Assembly: GCA_964016985.1 (NCBI GenBank)
Contig: OZ024821.1
Location: 16,665,211 to 16,729,210 of the forward strand
Direction: 5' to 3'
Source: Anodontia alba
Lineage: Eukaryota; Mollusca; Bivalvia; Lucinida; Lucinidae
DNA length: 64,000 bases
Position 1 is the stretch's first letter, and every line of letters starts with the position of its first letter. Below, piece after piece: positions 56,243-64,000 of the stretch. The notes under the pieces are model-generated. The model was not told the origin of the DNA, made no database searches, and was given only the letters and a program-made list of their open reading frames with translations. The translations under genes and the position numbers were made by a program.

Positions 56243-57839
56243 ACAAGAGCTGTCGTAGGACAGCGTAGCTCGCCTGCTGGGTACATTTTATATTGTAACA
56301 TTTTTATCATTAAGAAAATCAAAATGAAATAATCTATGAAATAATTTTCAAGTTACATGGCGAAATCATTCAACCATATAATATAGGTCACAATGACCTA
56401 GATGTATTTGTATGTAAATCATTTTGTCACATAGATATAATAATACAGGTATGACAATTCTCCATGAAATAGTAATAAAAATAAAAGGCAAAATCACTGA
56501 AGCATGAAATATAGGTCATAATGACCTAGATATAGTAAGTGGTCATTCATTGGGTCACATGGAACTAATATCCCAGGTGTGACATTTATCCAACAAATAG
56601 TATTCAAGATATAAGGCAAAATCACTGAACCATGAAATATAGGTCACACCAACAGAGATATATTTTGACGTCAATAATCGGGTCACAAGGAACTAATATC
56701 CTAGGTGTGACATTTATCCAACAAATAGTATTCAAGATATAAGGCAAAATCACTGAACCATGAAATATAGGTCACAATGACCTAGATATAGTAAGTGGTC
56801 ATTCATTGGGTCACATGGAAGTAATATCCCAGGTGTGACATTTATCCAACAAATAGTATTCAAGATATAAGGCAAAATCACTGAACCATGAAATATAGGT
56901 CACAATGACCTAGATATAGTAAGTGGTCATTCATTGGGTCACACGGAACTAATATCCCAGGTGTGACATTTATCCAACAAATAGTATTCAAGATATAAGG
57001 CAAAATCACTGAACCATGAAATATAGGTCACAATGACCTAGATATAGTAAGTGGTCATTCATTGGGTCACATGGAAGTAATATCCCAGGTGTGACATTTA
57101 TCCAACAAATAGTATTCAAGATATAAGGCAAAATCACTGAACCATGAAATATAGGTCACAATGACCTAGATATAGTAAGTGGTCATTCATTGGGTCACAT
57201 GGAAGTAATATCCCAGGTGTGACATTTATCCAACAAATAGTATTCAAGATATAAGGCAAAATCACTGAACCGTGAAATCTAGGTGACCTGGACCGTAAAA
57301 TGTAGGTCACCATGACCTTCACTCTCTTACACTTAAATCAATGTCACATAGTTAGCTGATGTATAACCAGTTGTGTCTATAACCTGTAGGCATATAAGAT
57401 TTTACAAATGTGTCCTAGATTTTGACCCCTAGCCCCACCCCAAGGCCCACCCTGAGGTATGAACCCAGGGGTATGTTCTTTTGGAATCTCAGAAGACTCG
57501 TCCAGGTACCCAAATTCTAAATATGAATGCTCTATGAGGAGTGAAAGTCAAGATATAAGAATTTGAAAAACTTTAACACAGTATTACAAAGGTGTCCTAG
57601 ATTCTGACCCCTAGCCCCACCCAGGGACATGAACCAAGGGGTTTATTCTCTTGGAATCTCAGAAGATTCTCCAAGGTACCTAAGTTCCAAATTCGATGCC
57701 TTTGTGAGGAGTGACTGTTGAGATATAAGCATTTGAAAAACTTTAACGCAGTGTGACGGGAACGGGAACGCAAACGCAAACGTGGACGACGGGGTGACTA
57801 CAATAGCTCTCCTTGTACTTCGTACAGGCGAGCTAAAAA
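56243..57839 (+). mobile_element. Helentron-like element with 128-bp tandem array (intronic)
   Basis: 5' ACAAG then the hairpin AGCTGTCGTAGGACAGC and subterminal TAGCTCGCCTGCT. 3' AATAGCTCTCCTTGTACTTCG hairpin, AGGCGAGCT and AAAAA. A GGGAACGCAAACGC / GGACGACGG stretch precedes the 3' end (57755-57795). Same plan as 15300-17545 with a G in place of A in the subterminal repeat. Confidence 0.78.
56372..57292. repeat. 128-bp tandem repeat, about 7 copies
   Basis: Units begin CATGAAATATAGGTCACAAT (near 56502, 56631, 56759, 56887, 57014, 57142) and contain GACCTAGATATAGTAAGTGG, CCCAGGTGTGACATTTATCC and CAACAAATAGTATTCAAGAT. The central units are almost identical; outer ones are diverged, as in arrays homogenised from the middle. 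Confidence 0.95.
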
Positions 57840-57880
57840 TAGAAGTAAAATGTACAACTTAACACAAACTTTAAATGGTA

Positions 57881-58587
57881 AGAGGGCGTGTCAATAAATA
57901 ACCAGCCAATCCCATTTCCGATGGACCGAGACGGTCACGATTTTCATGCTCTGTTTCAATATATGTTTTATACATGAGTACAAAATTGCACACCTATCGA
58001 GTCATTCTTTAATAAGATATTGAATGTCAAACATGGCTTGTGATGCAAAGGCATACTTTTCATCTGAAGTTGAGTACCTTGCTGTAATTCGGTACTTGTA
58101 TTCAAAATGTAAAACAGGCAAGGAAATACACGGCGAGTTAGCCGATGTCTATGGTTCTTCTGCACCATCTTATGCTCAGGTTAAATTCTCGGTAGGGAAA
58201 TTCAAACGCGGTAGAACGTCTTTAGAAGATGAAGCCAGGTCCAGACACCCCCAGGTCTAGATGCCCATTGGATGCTACTGACGAAGAAATGTGTAAGAAA
58301 GTTCGGGATCTGGTATACTCTTATAGGCTAATTCAGGTGGAAGAAATAGCGCAGGCATTAGGCATTTCACATGGTAGCGTTTTAACAATCTTACATGATC
58401 GTTTAGGTATGTCCAAGCTAACAGCCCGTTGGGTCCCCAATTCCCTTAGCGGTGAGCAAATGGCAATCAGAGCACCAGTATGCAGCGCCTTGTTGAAGCG
58501 TTTTAGCTCAAAAGATGATTTTCGAAAAAGAAGAGGTGGATCTCAACCGGAAATAAGTTAGGCTGGTTACTTTTTGACTCACCCTCG
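57881..58587 (+). mobile_element. Deletion derivative of a mariner-family transposon, both ends present
   Basis: Ends AGAGGGCGTGTCAATAAATA then ACCAGCC, and on the right the inverse of CGAGGGTGAGTCAAAAAGTA then ACCAGCC. TA dinucleotides flank both (57879-57880, 58588-58589). The transposase N-terminal half is readable from 58024 (IRYLYSKCKTGKEIHGEL, DVYGSSAPSYAQVKF, GRTSLEDEARS), shifts frame near 58250, and continues PLDATDEEMCKKVRDL, EEIAQALGISHGSVLTIL, KLTARWVPNSL. It then jumps straight to the 3' end, so the whole DDD catalytic domain is deleted. Confidence 0.93.
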
Positions 58588-58589
58588 TA

Positions 58590-59426
58590 TATTAACTTCT
58601 AAGTCTGTGACCCTGACCTTACTTCAGCAGCTGCAGCCAGATGTTGCAAAGTAATACGTATCTATCCTGTACTATCACAAAGCATGTAAACTAGTTCCTG
58701 TTAAGGTTTTTAGAAAAGCAGAGTAAAAGCAGAAAGTTAACACAAAACGTTCACACAGCTATTGTCACATATTTCTAAGTCTGTGACCTTGACCTTAGGT
58801 CAGCGGCAGCATCTAGATGATGCAAACTAATTAGCATTCATCCTCTGTTAAGATACTAAGTATCTATTAACAAGTTCCAGTTAACGAAAGCAAAGGAAAA
58901 CACTTAACACAAAACTTAAAAACAAATGTTAACTTGTGTACAGATGAACAAATGAACCAGCAGAGAGACAGATGAATGCAAGGAAAGATAACTATATACC
59001 CCTGGAAATTCTTTGTATTCTGTAAGGCGGTGGGAGGTGAAGAGGGGTATAAAAGTTAGGGGATAACTGTTCTAAAAATTGTCATCTGGAGAGGTAAATC
59101 ATGTTTTATAGTCTCAAATTTCGTTTTACAGTTATTCCCAGTCTAATGCACTTTTATAAATTTCATCGAATATCAACGTGTACTACTTTGCAATAAAGCA
59201 AGCATTTTCAGCAATTTATAACCAGACGTCAGCCAATGAGAAGACTTTTCATAATTAAAATGGGTTTCTGACGGTATATCACAGGATGTTATCCAATCAG
59301 ATATCACGTTTTATTCATAGGTGCCTTAGAATCCTCTTTTTTTTGCGCTGTATTTGACAATCACATCGCTTTCTATATCTGAACACATTTCTACCAGATT
59401 TAAATAAGAACAAGTCTTGTTTTTAC
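58590..59426. other. No gene seen; intronic repeats, then intron start
   Basis: TAAGTCTGTGACC(T/C)TGACCTTA units (58601, 58779; another at 56132) interrupted by the mariner element. The splice donor of the minus-strand gene is GAG/GTAAAA with GT at 59425-59426. Confidence 0.6.
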
Positions 59427-59660
59427 CTCCTTGCCAAATGTTTAACTTACCTAAACTACAGTCATCATAGCGTCCATACTCTCCAATAGGCTCACCACAG
59501 CAGCTGCAGGTATCATTTTTGAATTTGGAAAACATATCTAATCTGTACTGCTGATTCAATGACAGCTCTTTTAAAAGATGATGGACTAAGCTTATATACC
59601 AGGCTGTTTCTCTTTTCTTGTCTTGATTGCATAGCTTCCTAGCCAACTTTTCTCCAATAT
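59427..59660 (-). CDS. Penultimate visible exon of the minus-strand host gene
   Basis: On the minus strand the exon starts after ACATACTGTTTTCAG (acceptor, exon base 59660) with two bases of a codon. It reads IGEKLARKLCNQDKKRET, AWYISLVHHLLKEL, then a Cys-rich piece (DTCSCCGEPIGEYGRYDDC), and ends LNIWQG plus one base at GAG/GTAAAA. That single G plus the GA at the start of 45482 makes a Gly codon, giving IWQG-G-NSKVWHGNVDI. Earlier exons are beyond the window or not recognised. The longer frame to 59326 is read-through into the intron. Function unknown. Confidence 0.75.
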
Positions 59661-60037
59661 CTGAAAACAGTATGTAAAAGGTATATAATTATAGTTTTAA
59701 TTTGTGTTAAAGCTCAACTGAGCCAAAGGTTTGTAGCTGAGCATAGAGAATATGTAAGCATCCATCGTTCATCTGTCATCCACCTGTCCAAAGTCAACTT
59801 TTTCGAACGTCATTTCCTCTGAGGCCAGTAGGCCAATCTTGATCAAATTTTATCAATATGTCACCCCTTACCTGTAGCTGGGAACGGGGCATAAATATAA
59901 CAAAAACCCCATCAAAGGAGATGGCAAATCCCCCAACCGAAGGTAGCATGGTCCTGAGTAAACTTAGCAAATAGCATGCTCTTAAAAACAAAGACTTGTC
60001 ATCCTCGTATGCTTTATATTGACAGTACCTGTTTAAC
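59661..60037. other. No gene seen (upstream intron)
   Basis: The 81-codon minus frame at 59794-60039 includes CCAATCTTGATCAAATTTT-type sequence common in molluscan repeats; it has no splice support. Confidence 0.45.
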
Positions 60038-62497
60038 ACAAGAATTCCGCGGAAGGCGTCATCGCACCTGCTGGGGCAAAAGTCACAGGAGCCACAATCA
60101 GAACTGTTTATTAAATAATTTTATTTCATTCTTAGCAGTGCTTAGTTGGAAAACTGGGTTGAAAAAAACTGCAGACAAAGTGCCTAGTGGGGCACATATA
60201 TTCCAGGCCAGTGCCATTCCCTCTAATGGCTATATCTTCAGCACTGACTTTTCTTATTATACAGCCCAATGATAATGGAATGTCGACGTAAAATGTGTAA
60301 AAGACTGGAGCGTGAAATATAGGTCAAGGTCACGGGTCAAGGTACCTGCTAATTCAGTACATCAAGGAGAAGCACTATGCAAGGTATGGTGGGTGTAGGC
60401 CTTATGTTTGAGGAGTTATCAAACATCAATGTAAAATGTGCCAAATACAGGTCAAGGTCACCAGGTCAAGTTACCTGCCAAGGAAGAGCAATGAGGTGAA
60501 GCACTATGCAAGGTTTAGTGGTTGTGGGTCTTATATTTGAGGAGATACCGAACATCAACGTAAAATGTGTCAAAGTCACTGGAGTGCAAAATATAGGTCA
60601 AGGTCACCAGGTCAAGGTACCTGCCGAGTCAGTACATCGAGAAGAAGCACTATATAAGGTTTGGTGGTTGAAGGCCTTACAGTTAAGGACATATGGAAGG
60701 GCAACATAAAAAGGTGTAAAAGTCAATGGAGCACGAAATATAGGTCAAGGTCACCCAGTCAAGGTACCTGCGGAGTCCGTACATTGAGGACAAGCACTAT
60801 GCAAGGTTTGATGGTTGTAGGTCTTACAGTTGAGGAGATATTGAACGTCGACGTAAAATGTGTAAAAGGCACTAGAGCGCAAAATATAGGTCAAGGTCAC
60901 TGGGTCAAGATACCTGCCGAGTCAGTACATCTAGGAGAAGCACTATGCAAGGTTTGGTGGCTAGAGGTCTTACACTTGAGGAGATCTTGAGCGTTGACGT
61001 AAATTATGTCAAAGTCAGTGCAGCCAAAATAAAGGTCCAGGTCACCAGGTCAAGGTATCTGCCAAGGAAGAACAATGAGGTGAAGCACTATGCAAGGTTT
61101 AGTGGTTGTGGGTCTTATATTTGAGGAGATACCGAACATCAACGTAAAATGTGTCAAAGTCACTGGAGTGCAAAATATAGGTCAAGGTCACCAGGTCAAG
61201 GTACCTGCCGAGTCAGTACATCGAGAAGAAGCACTATATAAGGTTTGGTGGTTGAAGGCCTTACAGTTAAGTACATATGGAAGGGCAACATAAAAGGTGT
61301 AAAAGTCAATGGAGCACGAAATATAGGTCAAGGTCACCCAGTCAAGGTACCTGCGGAGTCCGTACATTGAGAAGAAGCACTTTGCAAGGTTTGATGGTTG
61401 TAGGCCTTATAGTTGACAAGATATCGAATGTCGACGCAAAATGTGTCAAAGTCACTGAAGCGCAAAATAAAGGTCAAGGTCACTGGGTCAGGGTACCTGC
61501 CTAGTCAGTACGTCATCTAGGAGAAGCATTATGCAAGGTTTGGTAGTTGTACGCTTTATAGTTGAGAAGATCTGGAACATCAACGTAAATTGTGTCGAAG
61601 TCAATGGAGTGCAAAATATAGGTCAAGGTCACTGGGTCAATGTACCTGCCAAGTCAGGAGGTCAGGGAGATGTGTCATGCAAGGTATGATGGTTGTTGTA
61701 GAATTGTAGTTGATAAGAATACTAACTTTGACTTAAATGTCGAACTTCGGCATAAATGTTGAGATGAACGGAAGGACAAACGGACGGGTGAACGGAAAAG
61801 GGGATGCCTATATTGTATGTCGCAAAGTCAGGAGGTCAGGGAGATGTTTCATGCCAGGTTTGATGGTTGTTTAGTCTTGTAGTTGATTAGAATACTCACT
61901 CTGATATAAACGTGGAACTTCGACATAAATGTTGACAGGCGGACGGACAGACAAATGGACGTACAAACGGAAAAGCGGATGCCTATGTCACAAAGTCAGG
62001 AGGTCAGAGAGATGTTTCATGCAAGGTTTGATGGTTGTTTAGTCTTGTAGTTGATAAGAATACTAACTTTGACATAAATGTCGAACTTCGACATAACAGA
62101 ACTGTTGACAGACGTATGGATGGACGAACGGACAGATGAATAGAAAAGTGGATGCCTATCTTGCAAAGTCAGGAGGTCAGGGAGATGTTTCATGCAAGGT
62201 TTGATGGTTGTTTAGTCTTGTAGTTGGAATACTATCTTTGACACAAATGTCAAACTTCGACATAAATGTTGACAGACGGACAGACGAAAGGAAAAGCGGA
62301 CACCTATGTGGCAAAGTCAGGAGGTCAAGGAGATGTCTCATGCAAGGTTTGATGGTTGTTTAGTCTTGTAGTTATTATAATACTAACTTTGACATAAATG
62401 TTGAACTTCGACATAAATGCTGACAGACAGACAGACAGACGGACGGAAAGGCTGACGTCTATATCGCACCCTGCTACAAGCAGGTGCGACAAAAAAG
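60038..62497 (+). mobile_element. Helentron-like element (CGCACCTGCT type) with 146-bp higher-order array
   Basis: 5' ACAAGAATTCCGCGGAAGG (hairpin TTCCGCGGAA) and TCGCACCTGCT; 3' GGACGGAAAGGCTGACG, TATCGCACCCTGCTACAAGC then AGGTGCGACAAAAAA. 60300-61690 holds about 146-bp units (GCAAGGTTTGGTGGTTG, ATATAGGTCAAGGTCACC, AGGTCAAGGTACCTGCC). 61650-62460 holds a second array of roughly 150-185 bp units (GTCAGGAGGTCAGGGAGATG, GACATAAATGTCGAACTTCG), each ending in GACAGACGGAC. Frames of 67-109 codons here are repeat products. Confidence 0.78.
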
Positions 62498-62618
62498 AAT
62501 GAAAATATATATATATATATATATTGTTACGACCGAGCACTCCTACCTTCGATTATCTGCCTTGGCAGAATACGCATAGCTTCTAATTATATATTCAATC
62601 TCTGACAACTGCGTCAGA

Positions 62619-62700
62619 GAGTCGACTCTTTGGCTCAGTGGTTAGAGCATTGGATTTTTAACCTGGAGGACCGGGTTCGATTCCCACGAAAGGGCGGAAT
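62619..62700 (+). promoter_or_regulatory. tRNA-like Pol III promoter in LTR 1
   Basis: A-box TGGCTCAGTGG (62631-62641) and B-box GGTTCGATTCC (62674-62684, perfect match to the consensus). Between them GGATTTTTAACC looks like an anticodon arm. Acceptor and T-stem pairing is poor, so this is tRNA-like or tRNA-derived, not a tRNA gene. A CTCTGAC/GTCAGAG hairpin lies just upstream. Confidence 0.8.
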
Positions 62701-62927
62701 ATTTTTTCAGCTATGCTTCATTCCTGTGTTGCGACTTTCATGTCGTAAGATGGGGGCTCGTCCGGGATTGGACTTTATACGCCGAAAATTGCTTCACGTC
62801 ATCATAAATGATGACTTTCTTGAAAAGGAGGAGTGTTACGACCGAGCACTCCTACCTTCGATTATCTGCCTTGGTAGAATACGCATAGCTTCTAATTATA
62901 TATTCAATCTCTGACAACTGCGTCAGA

Positions 62928-63005
62928 GAGTCGACTCTTTGGCTCAGTGGTTAGAGCATTGGATTTTTAACCTGGAGGACCGGGTTCGATTCCCACGACA
63001 GGCGT
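62928..63005 (+). promoter_or_regulatory. tRNA-like Pol III promoter in LTR 2
   Basis: Same A-box (62940-62950) and B-box (62983-62993) as in LTR 1, conserved between the two LTRs. Confidence 0.8.
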
Positions 63006-63056
63006 GGAAAATTTTTTCAGCTATGCTTCATTCCTTTGTTGCGACTTTCATGTCGT

Positions 63057-63060
<4 letters not shown>

Positions 63061-63092
<32 letters not shown>
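63061..63092. repeat. (AT)n microsatellite hosting the TRIM
   Basis: Continues the AT run at 62506-62524 on the other side of the TRIM. Confidence 0.95.
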
Positions 63093-63094
<2 letters not shown>

Positions 63095-63179
63095 GACATG
63101 AGCAAAGATATAATTCAATAATCATAAATACATACATGTAGCAACAGATAAGGCACTTTTTTCATCAGAAAAATCCTGA

Positions 63180-63302
63180 TATCTTTCTTATTTCTCCACA
63201 AAAACATATGTTGTGGGTACTCATTAAAAGCAAATCAGCGAGGCGCTTCTAATGAGTACCCACAACATGTGTTTACGTTGAGAAATAAGAAAAATATAAT
63301 GT
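63180..63302. mobile_element. GAGGCG hairpin variant with TTCTTATTTCTCC ends
   Basis: TTTCTTATTTCTCCAC, CATATGTTGTGGGTACTCAT, GCGAGGCGCTTCTAATGAG, TACCCACAACATGTG, GAGAAATAAGAAAAATA. It shares the hairpin motif with the CATYACG family but has other flanks; similar to 2878-2984 and 11878-12012. Confidence 0.75.
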
Positions 63303-63534
63303 CAATACCCCCTCTTATCTGCAGCTATGATAAATAACCATGATGTACATGTATGTATATTAATGCCTATAATACTAATACCCAGTTCTAAAATGATAAA
63401 TTAACTTTGATTACCACAATACATCTAAATTAAGATATCAATAAAGGTTACAATGTACTTAAATAAAAGAAACGTCAATAAATGACTTTATTATTTGTTG
63501 CTGGTCAATAATTTATGAAACATCTATATATTTT

Positions 63535-63622
63535 TGCTGGCTGTCACCAGTGAACTTTCGCTGGAGACAGCCTGCTGTCTCCAGCAAACTTTCGCTGGTA
63601 ACAGCAGGCTGTCAGTAGCCAC
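63535..63622. repeat. Palindrome-rich short repeat (CTTTCGCTGG)
   Basis: AACTTTCGCTGG occurs twice; GCTGGAGACAG-CC/TG-CTGTCTCCAGC is a perfect stem; outer GGCTGTCACC / AACAGCAGGCTGTC pieces repeat. Confidence 0.8.
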
Positions 63623-63688
63623 TTCCTTTTTATTTTTCAAGTTTTGTGATTTTTTAAATGTTATCATCTTTTTTCAATGCCAGCTAAC

Positions 63689-63926
63689 ATATCTAGGGTT
63701 GAGCGCAAGACTATGGTAACTCAAACATATTTTTGAAACCCTTGTTTAGGGGCCACTTGGACCCCTTTGTAAACAATGCAAATTTAGCAAATTTAGCAAT
63801 GGCACCTAAATTTTCATTGTTTACAGAAAGAAATGTAATCTTCATAACGCCTTCATGGTGAGGAGATTAGGTTTGGGGAAAAACAACCATCTGACTTACG
63901 TCAGTCTTGCGCTCAACCCTCGATAT
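63689..63926. mobile_element. 238-bp MITE with 24-bp terminal inverted repeats
   Basis: Left ATATCTAGGGTTGAGCGCAA then GACT; right AGTC then TTGCGCTCAACCCTCGATAT: 23 of 24 bases pair. The interior (TTTGGGGCC-free, GGGGCCACTTGGACCCCTT near 63750) is non-coding. Family not assigned; only one copy here. Confidence 0.9.
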
Positions 63927-64000
63927 GCTAAACCTGCAAGAAAAAGTAGTCACATTTGGTTCCAGCTAACAAAATCTATAGATCAACATATTACCCAATA

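Larger units (their letters stand above)
62525..63060 (+). mobile_element. TRIM-type miniature LTR retrotransposon with tRNA-like LTRs
   Basis: Two direct LTRs (62525-62750 and 62834-63060, about 227 bp) start TGTTACGACC and the second ends GTCGTAACA (first ends mutated, GTCGTAAGA). A primer-binding site TGGGGGCTCGTCCGGG (62751-62766) matching the tRNA-Pro type follows the first LTR. A purine tract GAAAAGGAGGAG (62822-62833) precedes the second. The interior is only 83 bp and encodes nothing. Flanks are both ATAT microsatellite, so the target duplication is probably ATAT. Confidence 0.9.

Noticed and set aside
60506..61504. Four frames of 67-109 codons sharing sequence
   Set aside because: They are copies of the 146-bp tandem units; identical frames recur with the 584-bp period and there is no start or splice support.
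62630..62914. 94-codon frame as a gene
   Set aside because: It is the translation of the tRNA-like LTR segment, primer-binding site and start of the second LTR.

Overview
This 64 kb window is eukaryotic, AT-rich and dominated by repeats. The SINE and LINE types, helentron-like elements carrying tandem arrays, and very dense palindromic MITEs look most like a bivalve mollusc genome; that assignment is inference from repeat style, not from a marker gene. I see no prokaryotic genes, rRNA, CRISPR array or intact virus-like genome.

Two host genes can be supported. (1) A minus-strand gene has its last two visible exons at 59427-59660 and 44851-45482. The splice sites and reading phase match across a 13.9 kb intron (45483-59426), and most of the transposons between 45.6 and 58.6 kb lie inside that intron. 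(2) A plus-strand gene at 27851-28120 encodes an 89-residue secreted peptide that is basic and Gly/Tyr/Met-rich. Its coding exon has a good 3' splice site, and a TATA box plus 5' exon with donor at 22739-22827 may be its first exon.

Layout. 0-13 kb: mainly MITEs, including a palindromic 'GAGGCG' hairpin family, Tigger/pogo-like TACAGTCGA elements, a 0.4 kb foldback and a 24-bp minisatellite. 13.3-14.9 kb: a LINE fragment split by a DNA transposon that itself holds two ACGTTG palindromes. 15.3-17.5 kb: a helentron-like element inserted in an older MITE. 17.9-19 kb: a LINE fragment and a SINE. 22-31.4 kb: MITE-dense, holding the small secreted-peptide gene. 32.4-34.4 kb: diverged tandem repeats rich in AGGTCA. 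35.4-41.4 kb: a degenerate LINE (endonuclease, reverse transcriptase and C-terminal Cys/His region) broken by a helentron-like element with 191-bp repeats and by a SINE with perfect target duplications. 43-62.5 kb: several elements of one modular plan (ACAAGAG, small hairpin, inverted subterminal repeat, tandem repeats, GGACGGACG-rich stretch, second subterminal repeat, AGCTAAAA or GCGACAAAA), plus two mariner remnants and a possible LTR element. 62.5-63.1 kb: a very small LTR retrotransposon (TRIM) whose LTRs carry a tRNA-like Pol III promoter.

The most striking observations are the tRNA-bearing TRIM, the same hairpin core inside elements with unrelated ends, the shared architecture of the helentron-like elements, and the reconstructed two-exon gene.
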